Source: Mesostigma viride (lineage: Eukaryota > Streptophyta > Mesostigmatophyceae > Mesostigmatales > Mesostigmataceae). From it: a stretch of DNA of 64,000 bases. Every line of letters begins with the position of its first letter. Position 1 is the first letter of the stretch. The notes beneath the pieces are model-generated. The model was not told the origin of the DNA. It searched no databases and saw nothing but the letters and a program-made list of their open reading frames with translations. Made by a program: the position numbers and the translations under genes. Positions 38,352 to 49,413 of this stretch are shown here, one piece after another. Location of the stretch: the NCBI GenBank assembly GCA_009746045.1, contig RPFO01001292.1, positions 1-64,000 of the forward strand, read 5' to 3'.

Positions 38352-38859
38352 GTGGACGGCATGCCAACTGCGGCCCTTCCATTATTATAGCTGATGAATT
38401 TTTCAGCAACAGGAATGCCCCTGGCTGGCACAACAGGGAGCCATATGCAGGCTCTGTGGTGTCCAGCTGGCCATGTCTGCATGAAATGTAGAAGTATAAA
38501 CTCAAACAAGCCCTTCAGCTGAAATCAGAACAAACAAGCCCTTCAGCTGTTTTTAAGGCTGGGGCACACCGATGGTTCCCACATACCTAAACATGTAGGC
38601 CTCCTTGTAAACAGCTGTAGCTCTATATAGTGCAATTCTGCACTGGCTAAGCCTCAGTCCATGTTCGTACGGGTACTACCACTTACAAATGGTCACATAG
38701 ATCCTGCAGTGCTATGTAGCGCTACATATATGTACAACACAATATATAGCTAATCGTGACAAGTTTTTTTCATACATGCTGTATAGGCTGCTAGCAGCCC
38801 TGCATGCAGTGCTCTTTGATATCGATTAAACGGGCCCATGCACTTAAGGGTGTACACAG
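38352..38859 (+). terminator. Starch synthase 3' UTR with TGTAA
   Basis: TGTAA at 38606-38610, 255 bp after the stop, is the polyadenylation signal typical of chlorophyte algae. No AATAAA is present. The rest of the stretch has no coding signal. Confidence 0.45.
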
Positions 38860-39260
38860 GGCAAAAAATGGCAAAAAATGCACCATTTATGCTAGCAAAC
38901 GTCACTATTTTGACGTCAAACTGAGCCCAAACTTGGCCCATGGTCTAATCTAGTGGTGTTTAGGTTGCTTCCAATATTTCATAGCTTTATGACGTAGTTT
39001 GATATTGTTTAGTAGCTTACACTGAGCAAAATGCTTGAAAATGGCAAAAAATGCAGTATTTATGCTAGCAAACGTCACTATTTTGAGTTCAGATTGACCC
39101 CAAACTTTGTGCATGGTCTATTCTAGTGGTAATTAGGTTGCTTGCAAATATCCATGATGGTTTGACGTGATTTAGTACTGTTTCCTATTTATTACTATTT
39201 AATTTAATTTAAAATGACAAAAATGTACCTTTATTGCTAGCAAATGTCACCAAGATGACG
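38860..39260. repeat. 172-bp satellite, about 2.3 units
   Basis: ATTTATGCTAGCAAACGTCA recurs at 38885 and 39057, with a diverged copy at 39228. Its reverse complement matches the 184-bp satellite at 12231-13010 (shared ACAAAGTTT, AAAATNGTGAC and TGCTAGCATAAATAC in the same order). Confidence 0.8.
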
Positions 39261-39525
39261 TCCGATCGATGCCAAACTTTGTACGAGGTCTATTTTGGTT
39301 GCAAACATCATGCATGACAATTTTCAGCATAAAAAGACAAACTTCGGTACGAAGCCATTTTGCGTGCTGGAGTACATTCTTAATGGCTGGTAGGGTTTGC
39401 AGCTGTCACAAAAAAAATACCAAAAATACCAGGATTTTTTTCTTGAATTCTATGAGATGTTTCTGACCTGTGTTGAAAGTTTCAGACCAAAAATCGCATG
39501 TTTAATAGGTTTGCCACGTGCCAGA

Positions 39526-39583
39526 TTACAACGCAATACATCGCGTTCTAACCAGGGCTACAACGCGATGTATCGCGTTGTAA
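39526..39583. repeat. 22-bp inverted repeat (hairpin)
   Basis: Arms TTACAACGCAATACATCGCG+TT (39526-39547) and its reverse complement (39562-39583) match 21 of 22, with a 14-nt loop. It sits 10 bases outside the (TTAA)n end of the minus-strand LINE. Confidence 0.85.
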
Positions 39584-39593
39584 AAAAACACGG

Positions 39594-41150
39594 GTTAATT
39601 AATTAGACTCGTGCTCCCGTTGGGGAGTCACGGAGCATTAACCCCGATGGATCGATGGATCCATGGATGGGTGCAAACAGTCCTACCGGTCTAATCTATC
39701 TACATCAGCTACCTACAACATCTATCTAACAGCATCACTAACTACAACACTCTATCTAAACAGCATCACGCTGCATGCCCTAGGGGAGCTGTCTGGCGTG
39801 CCTCCCGCGGGTTTGCATACGCGGGCGCTTCCCCACAGGGGGGGGCTCGTTGTCCTCTATGACCTGGGCCCCCTAATTGGCCTTGTCCATCATCTTCTTA
39901 CCAAACGGAGAGGCCTAGGCCCCCCATGTCCTCTACTAGCTGTTCTTTGAAGGTGCGGGCCTTGCGGCGTCTAACATCACGGGGCCCGGCCCACGTCAGG
40001 AGGTGCCGGCCAGGCTGAGCTGGTCGCCGTCCCGCGGGGGGGCCACGTGAGGTGTCTACCTGGTTGGTGCGAGCTAGGTGCCCTACTTAGCTGCAGGCGC
40101 CGCTGCTTAATGGTGCTGGTGATATATCGGGCATGCCCTGGTACTCAGGTCCTCGTTGCGGACATGAGCAGCATATCCTACTCTGAAAATGGAGCGCACT
40201 GGCATGTTGGTGACCGCGCCGTCCAGCTTGCGGGCCATGCAGGTCGGCGGTGAGGGTCCACGTCTCGGCCCCGTACGTGAGAACAGGATGGACGAGGACC
40301 TTAAACAGGTCCTGTTTCTCGATCTTGCCCAGGGGCTTGCGCCACAGGGCCCGGTACTGGCGTAAAGCGTGCCAGGCGAGGGAGATGCGATGGTCCACAT
40401 CAACCTCGCAGCTGGGAAGCAGGCTGCCCAGCAGCTTAACGCGGTCCCGATACAGGACTCGAGAGCCGTCTAGGAGATAATAGAGGGGTGGCGGTGAGTG
40501 GGTGAGGCCAACCGCCAGGGCCTCTGTCTTCTTGCTGACCTCAAGCCCCACTGCACGGGCCTCGATAGCCAGGCATGCAGTCAAGCCATGTCTGCACGTG
40601 CCCAGTGTCCTCGAAGAGGGTGGTGTCGTCTGCGTAGATGATATCTGCCAGCCGAATAGCTCCGTTTCCGCTCCGCCATGCCAGAAGTGGTTAGCAACCT
40701 GCACCCCTGGTTGATCCCAACCCACGATGCAGCCGGGCAAATCGCTTGCGCCCCTGAATCATTACGTATTCGACCACAATAATGAACAGGTAGGGCGACA
40801 GCACGCAGCCCTGCCACACACCCTTCTGTAAAGGACATGGTGGCGTGGTACCGTAAGAAGTGCGCACCGAAGTGGTGGACCCTTCATACAGGTTGCGGAT
40901 GACAGCAATAAGGGGGCGGGGGATCCGGAACAGCTCTAGGATGTCGATCCCAAAGTGCAGGCCAGAAAACCGAATCGAAGGCTTTGATGAAGTCCACCAG
41001 CACAATGTGCAAAGGGGACTCACCAGGCTGAAGGCGTTCCAGTTCCTCCACCAGTCGGCGAGTAGCGAAGAGCGCCTGCACTGTGTTGCGACCTGAGCGG
41101 AAGCCGTGCTGAGTCTCGCTGAGGTGACCGCCCAGCGGCCGTGCGCAGAC
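39594..41150 (-). pseudogene. Non-LTR retrotransposon, LINE family 2, truncated
   Basis: Minus strand, 5' to 3': GRNTVQALFATRRLVEELER, VDFIKAFDSVFW, GVWQGCVLSPYLFIIVVEYV, a broken YADDT region, then KVLVHPVLTYGAETWTL. The frame shifts at about 40880, 40720, 40650 and 40250. The 3' end (39640-39594) is the type B hairpin GCTCCGTGACTCCCCAACGG with GAGCACGAGT and a TTAATTAA tail. It is related to but clearly different from family 1. The 5' end is cut at about 41150, head to head with the next LINE. Confidence 0.8.
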
Positions 41151-42494
41151 GGTTCAGGACGTCATCCATGCGCCAGGCACGTGCGCGCTTTGACGCCCAG
41201 GGTTTCGAGCCTGGCTTGGACATCCTTACATAACGATCGAGAATATACGGCGGCGGTCAGCCCTGGTTAGCGCCTGTCCAACCGGATGATACCATGCACC
41301 ATCATTCATCGAGCGCCCAGAGCACAGTTCAGACCCGGGCTGGCTGGACTGTTTGGGCTCGGAGGCGCGGGCGGTGGGGTTGGAGATTAGTGTCCAAAAA
41401 CCAAATGTCCTCATTTGAGGACATAGTCCTCGTTTGAGACGGGGGGGGTCAGGGGCGCGGTTTTGGCGCCAAATTTGGTCCTAGGGTCACTTGGTGGGTT
41501 TTGGCGCGAAACTGGGATAGGTACTGAGCGCGCCAAGCCCCTGGGGTCGACAGGGGTCGACCGTACCTGGAAAATATGAGGCGACGAAAAGTACCTACAA
41601 TAGCAAGAACATCGCAATGCAATCGAGTGTTTTGTCGAGTGGCGGCTATGGGGTCGTGCCAGTTCCGAGGCTTGCCTGAATGTTATAGGGCATTATTTTG
41701 CCCCGGACGAAGACAGCATTTTAGATCGTCATCTAGTGATTTCGAAGATGCTATTCTTCACGTGCAGGTGCTTTGTATATGTCGAAAATTTTGTTCATGA
41801 ACGAATTTTGGCATTGTTGAAGAAAATCTGAGAGCTACGTAGATCGCATGATAGGTCAGTTCGCAGTTCGGTTTTACAATTTCTTTTTCCGCCCAGGCGC
41901 TGCGGATATCGCGAGTATGGGTTATGGTACGCTTCTGGGCTTATGGGCGACATGGGGAGAAGAGGGACTTGGGCAGTTGCATGCGTCAAAGAGTCTCTAT
42001 TTTTTCGTCGTGATGTCGCAGTCGCGCCTGGCGAAAACCAGGGCGAGCGCGAGCCATATTTTTCTTTTGCCGCAAGGCTTGGTGCTTCCCACGCGTCACC
42101 GTCCTTTAATATATATTTCTTGAGCTGGCCCGCGCAGCTGGCGGCCTGGGCGCACGTCAAGAACAAGGATCCGACTGTCATTCTCAACCGCATCCTTCTA
42201 AGTAAGCGTGTTAAGCGGATTGTAACCTATAACTCCCGCAGACATGATAATGCCGGTTGCTTTCAATGCCCAACTTCGTGGTTTTGATTACGTTTATGTC
42301 CGGGGGATAACGGAAGTTTGCTGGGCGCCGGTACTTTCTTTTCCCGTTGCGTCACTGAAAAGGTAAACGGCCTTGCGTTATCAAAACAGAAGCAAGTAGA
42401 AGTCGCTGTGCTTAATTGCGATGTGGTAGTTTGATTCAACACATATACTGCCTTGTTGCTGAGAAGTTTTTCAAGGCTTGCTGGTATGTTGCCC

Positions 42495-43056
42495 ATATTC
42501 TGATCAGACACTCCGCAAAGGTGAAAACCTTTGCGTTCAGTGCCAGGCCGCGGAAAACGCGGAAAACGCGATCTGCAAATGAATCCGACCGGAATCGAAC
42601 TGGGGACCTCTCGCACCAATTTTGCTGACTATAGGACGGACGTCTCCGGATACCATGGCATCGCCAACTTACACCTACAGTCATCCGCAAAAGTTCTCCT
42701 GTCCGGGGAGTGATGCAAGCCTTTCGGATTTGGTACTAGATAAATCACTCGAGATCTGTGTGTAGGAGTACTACACACGTGTCTGCACGCGAGACTTGTT
42801 CAGTCTCGCACCGTGAGACGGGCTGAACACCGGGCTGAATCCTTCTTTTTAGTAGAAGGGGGCGTAGCCGGTACTATCGAAATCAGCCAAGCGTATATTC
42901 TGATCAGACACTCCGCAAAGGTGAAAACCTTTGCGTTCAGTGCCAGGCCGCGGAAAACGCGGAAAACGCGATCTGCAAATGAATCCGACCGGAATCGAAC
43001 TGGGGACCTCTCGCACCAATTTTGCTGACTATAGGACGGACGTCTCCGGATACCAT
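42495..43056. repeat. Two identical 162-bp direct repeats with tRNA-like B box
   Basis: 42495-42656 and 42895-43056 are identical as read and exactly 400 bp apart. On the minus strand each holds CAGTTCGATTCCGGTCGGA, close to the pol III B box GGTTCGANTCC, 50 bases after a weak A-box-like TATAGTCAGC. No good tRNA cloverleaf could be folded by eye, so a tRNA-derived SINE or decayed tRNA is more likely than a live tRNA gene. Confidence 0.6.
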
Positions 43057-43670
43057 ATGTTTCTAATGCTTCAACTCATGTCCAAGTGATCAAGACTGGC
43101 TTGGAAACTTGAGCTTGTCATGTTTACATTGTGCTTGTGTTACAACTTGTGCCTCTTTGCAGTATATGTTTCATATATAACGTAAGGGTTCATGATGGTT
43201 TAGCACCGTGGTGGCAGCCGAGCCTCTACTAACGATCATGGACCTAACCTTGGCAAGTATTTGCATCATACTTCACTCTTTGGACTGAGCTAGCTTTACA
43301 CCTGCTGTTTGGCCTGCACCATGGTCCCTGGCTGCCAGTTCATTTTGTGCCCCCCCGCTGGCAGGCTGCAGGGTCTAGGACTGCGAGGGTGTAACATAGA
43401 CATGTTGTGGGCACCCTGGGTGCATTTTCAGGACCAGCCATGACCTGGCCATGCCTTCTTTCTTGGCATATTGTTGACTTGAGTGCTATTTGGTCACTCG
43501 CGTAGCGACCCCCCTGCATTCATAAATCGTAAACAATTATACAAAGAGCATATTTCATGGATGTTAAGCATTGCAACTCTTGAACATATCATAAATGAAC
43601 ATGGTTCCATGCCGTACCCATGGATGTGTTGACATGTGTTAGTTATTACAAATGGTATCCATGCTAGAAA
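43057..43670. other. Unassigned sequence inside the nested element
   Basis: No gene or repeat was recognised before the right-hand palindrome. Confidence 0.3.
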
Positions 43671-44672
43671 ATGTCCTCATTTGAGGACATTTTCTTGGTG
43701 ATTAGACATTAGCGTCAAAATCGAGGCGATGGTGATTGGGGCTACCAGTTGCCCGCCACGGCTGCTGCTGCTTGACAGGACGGAGGTCCCGTTCCATGAG
43801 CGCTTCAAGCTGCTGGGGAGCATGCTCCCCGATCGATGCCGCATATGATGTGGAAACCAGCATTGGCCTGGCCTGGGCCAGGCTCAGCTCGCTCAACCCC
43901 TTCTGCCGGCACTCGAAGGACCTGGGCGAGGACCGCAAGCGAGTGCTCTCCAAGGTCCTGGTCCTCACGGTTCTCACTGACCTATTACGCCGAGGCATGG
44001 AAGCTCACGGACAAGATGGCCACACGCCGGGCTGGGCAGCACGGTTTGTACAGGATGCTCCGACATGTCCTGAACGTCGGGTTTTCCACACATAGGTCGT
44101 TAGAGTCTTTGTATAATGGTATGCCTTGCATTACGGATGAGATTAGACATCGTAGGATAGCATTCGTAGTCCTGACATCTTGCTCGCACCAGTCAGGTAG
44201 ACCCCCCCCTCGGTCAGTCCGGCCCCCAGCGGCTTGGCCAGCCAGGGCGGCAGCACATCCTGACCTGGCCTGGCCCCAAGGACATTCCTAGAAAGATTGG
44301 TAAACCTGCCATGAACTACACACAGCAGTTGCTGGCCGACCTAGTGGTCCCAGCCCAGTTTGAACACCGCATTTCCTCCCTCTCTCTTGCTTGGACTGCA
44401 ATGCAGAATGTAAAGAAGAGGTGGCAGACCATTGTCCAGGCGCCCGGCCCACCCGCCAGCCCCTGTGGGCACCCCCCCCCTCCCCCCAGGAGGAAGGGGC
44501 GCTCTGCTGAGTAGAGTAGTTAAAGGATTTTCTCGATTAGCTTAGAGTTAGCTTAGTTCGGTTTCGCGGAATCGCTCACCTCCATCCATCAAGCAAGGGA
44601 ATACGTCATGCTATGTACATGATCTCCCCACGGAGTCATGTTATAATTTAATTCAATTTAACTTAATTTAAT

Positions 44673-45163
44673 AGCTAGACGCTACATTACCGCCTCGTTT
44701 GCCATTACAGGATAGCATAATAGCTCCAGCCTAGGGGAATACAGCAGCAGTAGTGTAGAATAGTTAGACAGTGGCCTTGTACATGCCCGCCTACTACAGG
44801 CACTATACCAGCTGAGGCCTAGCCTTTTTAGTCATGTACATGTGTGCCTATGATGAGCCACCCTCCAGATGATGCCTAGCTTTATTTAATTATGCCGTGC
44901 CCATGCAGGGAGTAACTCTCTGCTGAGACGCCATGCCCTAGCTTCTGTATAGCTATGCTGATCTTCCCCCCGATGACAAGCTCCCCCTTAGCTGGGCATA
45001 GCTTGAAGCTCATGGGGCTGCAAGTGCCCTGGTGCACGTAGAGCATGACGTCGTTTACATTCCCACCCTTGCAGGAAGTAGCTTAGAATGTATGATAGGC
45101 CATATGCCCCTTCTCTGGGCTATGTGCTACATATACTCCCAACGGAGTTGTGTTCCTAATTAA
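44673..45163 (+). mobile_element. LINE-like 3' tail fragment (type C)
   Basis: The last 90 bp (45075-45163: GGCCATATGCCCCTTCTC, ACTCCCAACGGAGT, then TTCCTAATTAA) match 1429-1540. The upstream 400 bp have no open frame. Its (TTAA)n tail is split by the TTAA element and continues at 47425. Confidence 0.6.
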
Positions 45164-47424
45164 GGGGTCCGGACGGACCTGCCCCCCCCCCAAATTGAAT
45201 ACACATGTTTTGCACTCAATACCCATGCTGGCAATGCAAATTATGATGGGGGACCATAAATATGACCCTTGGGCATGCATCTGGCTACTTTTTGAGTTCA
45301 AGGCCCATCACAATACATGTGCAGGGAGCTTTTTTTGGCGCGCACACCCCCTAAAAGCACGGATTGCCTAGGACAACCCCCCCACACTTGTGTACCAAAC
45401 ACCATATTCCAGTCAAATCCCCACCCAGACCAAGGAATGGAGCTCATTTGCAGCACCAAAATCGCACGTCTGGGCATACTTTGGCAGTTTACCGAAAAAT
45501 ACGTCTTTTTTGTGACTAAAAAAAAAAAATCAAATCAAATGCGCGTGGGTTGGGCCCAGGGAGATATAGATAACTTTCACAGGGTGGGAATATCAATGGG
45601 ACCAATTTTCAGCTCATTCTGACCACGTATGTGAACAGGCATCACTTTTGTATGAAAAAAAAAGCACGAAAATTTACGGTTTTATGCCAAATGGCTGCAC
45701 CAATCACAACCTTGCCCACCACCAAGTGGGGCAAACAAGGAGCCAGCAAGTTATTTATCATGCAAACTATCTTGGAATCAAAATTCAGGTCATTCTGAGC
45801 TAGACTGATGGCATAAACTAGTGTCCTCAACTGCCACCCCTCAACCCTAGTATAGACTGGCATGAGCTCAAACATAACCCTTTTCATCACCTGCCCACCA
45901 CAAATCATCAGAATCCTAACATAGACGGCTGCCAATTGAGTTATACAAACAGCCACCAAATGCATGATCAAGCTGAGCATGAGCCTTGAGTACTAGAGAG
46001 GTCATTCATAGCATGCAGCACCAGTACACTATGGTAGCATAGTTGGCAATCTTCATTGGTAATAACAGAAATGTTTAGAGGCCCAAGCAACGTTCAATAG
46101 CAACAGAAACATGTGGGATTAGATGGGTGACTCGTACATGCTAGCCACACCCCACACCTCACCATGGTTGTAAACCATGCTCAACAATAAGGTGCATAAA
46201 CAGCATGCTCATATACACGTGCTATGCTGACTTAGAGTAGAGGATGATGCCTCAATCAACCAGCAATAATAACACAATGTTCTAACCCTGCAGGTTCACA
46301 TCACCCCGTTCAAAAACCAACCAACAAAACAGAACTGTAAGCGCAAACACGAAATACAGCAAAGCCATAAGAGAAATGGCTTGCAGCCATCCTCATAAGC
46401 ATGGCTAGCATCCTTGAGAGCACATTGATTGTGATGCATAGTGGCTGTGATCCACAAATCTAAAGAGAACACACACGTAAGCATAGCTTACACATATACA
46501 AAGCATGGCCAGCAAGAGAAGTATAGCCACCTTGTTTCCCAGCACGTTGAGACGCACGGTTCATATGCTCGCCAGCTTGTTGCATGCCGCCCTCGAGGCA
46601 TGCCGGGGTACGTGTTGAATATGCAATATAAGCACTCTGCCATCCAAATCCTTCCATATATCATTACATTAACGTAGCAGCTTACCTTGATATTACCCAA
46701 ATCAATCCTAGACAGGATTTCAGAGCTTGCCACGCATAACGTAAGCGAATCGGTTGAAAGCTGCCGGAAAACTAGAGACGTGCATGCAGCAAGCGGCGAA
46801 CAAAACAACGCACCCTTCCAGGAAACCGTGCTGAAAGCTTAGAATAAAGGGATTTCTAAACGCAATAGACTTCGGGGGTAACCACTGGATAATAGACGTA
46901 CAATGGCATGCTATCTTTCCTGACAAGGCGCGCAAGAAATGCCAGCCACCCATGGACGGGTTGACAGCGCATAAAGCAGGACCTGGCGTTTTCTTTCCGA
47001 AAATGACGAGGAAAAGTAATAAAATAAAAGGTTCTTTAACATTTTCAATCTCCCCGTTAATGAACGTTGCTTTCTGCATCGCTAGGGACTAAGAACCTTT
47101 GTAATTATCGCTGTAGGCATGTATTGCTGCTTATTCGTTGCGGCAAGATTTCCGGGCCAGACCCCCTCGCAAACGCGGATGAAAAATGGCATCGATCTCG
47201 TCAATAATGCATCTTCGGCTACGCAAGATCATGATGAAACTTTAATTTGACGCATCTGCATAATTTTCTGCGGTCTTATTGCCATATTACTGCATTTATT
47301 ACCTAACGCACGTCGCCATGGCCAACTTGGCGCAAGGGTTACGCGCATCGTGCACCACAATTTCACGTGACGGGTACCGGCGCGAATTTTTTGGCGCGAA
47401 ATAATTCCGGTCCGTCCGGACCCC
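45164..47424. mobile_element. 2.26-kb TTAA-inserted DNA element, non-autonomous
   Basis: The ends are a perfect 16-bp inverted repeat: GGGGTCCGGACGGACC at 45164-45179 and its reverse complement at 47409-47424. TTAA flanks both sides (45160-45163 and 47425-47428). A TTAA duplication is typical of piggyBac, but the GGGG start also recalls PIF/Harbinger, which duplicate three bases. No transposase was found; the longest inner frame (46720-47079, minus) matches nothing I know. An E2F-like TTTTGGCGCGAAA lies 25 bp inside the right end. Confidence 0.8.
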
Positions 47425-47461
47425 TTAATTAATTAATTAATTAATTAATTAATTAATTAAT
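47425..47461. repeat. (TTAA)n tail of the interrupted LINE fragment
   Basis: Nine TTAA units continue the tail cut at 45163. The AT run itself makes the exact target duplication ambiguous. Confidence 0.85.
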
Positions 47462-47493
47462 AGCTCCAATGAGGATTATATCCCCATCTTAGT

Positions 47494-47763
47494 ACTTACT
47501 ATATTGTTGGTGTTGATGCAGACGATATTTGTTTAAACTTTTGTGTAATTATTTTTCTAATGAGATTAGCATAGTACTCCGTGGCATGCCTTTGCGCATG
47601 ACACGCAAGTACTTACTTACTTACTTATATTGTTGGGGAATGACGCAGACAATATTTGTCTGTTTGTTGAATCGAACTTCAGTGTAATTGCTTTTCCAAT
47701 GAGATTAGCATAGTACTCCGTGGCATGCACATACGCATGACACGCGCAAGTACTTACTTACCA
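47494..47763. repeat. Diverged tandem duplication of about 130 bp
   Basis: Two copies share ATATTGTTGG, GATGCAGACGATATTTG-like sequence, AATGAGATTAGCATAGTACT, CCGTGGCATGC and an AGTACTTACTTAC end, with several indels. Confidence 0.85.
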
Positions 47764-49413
47764 GTGGGCAGGCCACAGAGCGCTCTCTCCACAGCATGGT
47801 GCTGGGGCGCAACACTGTGGGTGCAATACAATACCATAGGTAGGTTGACACATAGCTTATGTTTTTTTTTAAGGTAAGGTGGGCTCAAGACACAAATGCG
47901 TCCTCTAATCCTGCATGTGCACTCACAATATTGACATTACAGATCGGTAGAACTTATAGCTCGTTACATGCCTGCGTGCAAGCACACAAGTGCTTGCTTC
48001 CATAGCAAACCCCTTGTGTCATGTGATCGAAACAAAATATTCAGCGGGGCTCACATAAAGTTGCCCACATAAGGACCGTAAACAGAAGGCTTTGCCACAA
48101 CCCTTGCTTCCATTCTCAGACGACATCCAGACTTCTGGACAGCACATCCACTTAAACAAAAACTGAAGACATGGTTCATGAGTTGTCGACAAACGGGCAT
48201 AGTCTCCAACATTTGACATGCGTTAAACATCTTTGAACCTCTCCTGGATTGTTCTGTCTTTGTAGCAAACGAAGTTTGGTTTGATTCAACCACACATGGT
48301 TGTCATGTGTCAAGTGGGATCCAAAAGCCTACGATCACCCAGCCGCCCTTTCAGACGTGCGGCAGATTTGCCAGTGGACCAATGGACCTGCAAGCAGAGG
48401 CACAAGTTATTCAGCCGGTATGGATGCATTTGGCTTTACATCAGTCTGAGCCAGAAAAAAAAAGTTCCAGCCCAAGTATGGGCCGCCATCATCTGCATTT
48501 GCATGGGAACCCCACCTGGTCTACCTCTCCCCCCTCACTCTTCCTGCCTCGCTCCGTCCCTGTTATGTCAATCTTTCCATCGCAACCTTGCTTCCAAAAT
48601 GCCTCTCCATGCACCTAAAGACAAGAACAACAAACAGGAGGAGAGCTTGAACACCAGCATACGGCCAGGCAGCTTGTTCGGAGGTAGCGAAATACATTTT
48701 GATGAGCAACGAAGCCCATCTGCGAAACTAAACTTGCAAAAAGCATCACACTGCACTACGTTCTTGGCAACATCGTGCCCTTAAGGCCTCCTCGCATAGC
48801 GCAACGTTACGAAGGGAGATGGATCGGGTAAAACCAAACGGCATGGAGAAAAACCTACTCTAGAGATGACAACCAGCCCACTGTGCATGGACATGAGGGT
48901 TCGACAAATAAGCGAACCCAATGGGTACTAGAGGAACATGACCCCAAAACGGACCCAGACCGACGAGCACCCTTGTAGGAGGTCTGTAGATCACCTGCTG
49001 CGCACAGGTATGCATGCTCAGCCATCAGGGCATTTGGGCACCTGGGCACAGACGAGCACGCAAAGCCGCAAGCAAAACCACTTACGGTGAATGACGAACG
49101 CTGCATGGCAAGACCACTTCTGGTTGATGGGGAAACACAGAGGCAGAGACGTGCAATGAAAGGGGCAGGGGGAGTGAAGGGGTTCGGCACACCTGCTTAT
49201 ATCTGGTCTGTATGTATCTTTTGTCAATAGGTGTCTGATAGTATGTCTATGGGTGGCAAGTTGCCACTGCATGCGCCAGGTCAACCCACGTTGTCATGAT
49301 CTCAAGTTGATGGTTCCAACAGACGTCACCATTGACTATACAGGAGTGCAATCCTCCCGCCACGCCAGCGTAATCGCACGACAATGTGCTTACCCCGCTC
49401 CTGTGCAACTGCC
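47764..49413. other. Unassigned sequence downstream of the coiled-coil gene
   Basis: Open frames here lack coding character. Part is probably the 3' UTR of the minus-strand gene that stops at 49414. Confidence 0.3.

Larger units (their letters stand above)
41395..43707. mobile_element. 2.3-kb element nested in the LINE
   Basis: The LINE is cut at ATTAGTGTC (41386-41394) and resumes at ATTAGCGTC (43708-43716), a 9-bp target duplication with one change. Both ends carry the same palindrome, ATGTCCTCATTTGAGGACAT (41404 and 43671). The inside holds a 162-bp direct repeat and E2F-like sites, but no recognisable transposase. Two short coding-like frames (41576-41770 and 41943-42200) have no known family. 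Confidence 0.75.
41155..44672 (+). pseudogene. LINE family 1 copy, interrupted
   Basis: Two pieces, 41155-41394 and 43708-44672, together match family 1 from just before the YADDT box to the 3' end. The second piece gives TSIGLAWARLSSLNPF, YAEAW, LADLVVPAQFEHRISSL and a stop at 44514. It ends in CATGATCTCCCCACGGAGTC and an (AATTT)-like tail at 44646-44672. Several frameshifts are present. The 2.3 kb in between is a separate insertion. Confidence 0.85.

Noticed and set aside
46720-47079. 119-aa minus-strand frame inside the TTAA element
   Set aside because: No known domain, odd composition and no splice or start context.
48281-48784. 167-aa plus-strand open frame
   Set aside because: No coding character and no relation to nearby exons.
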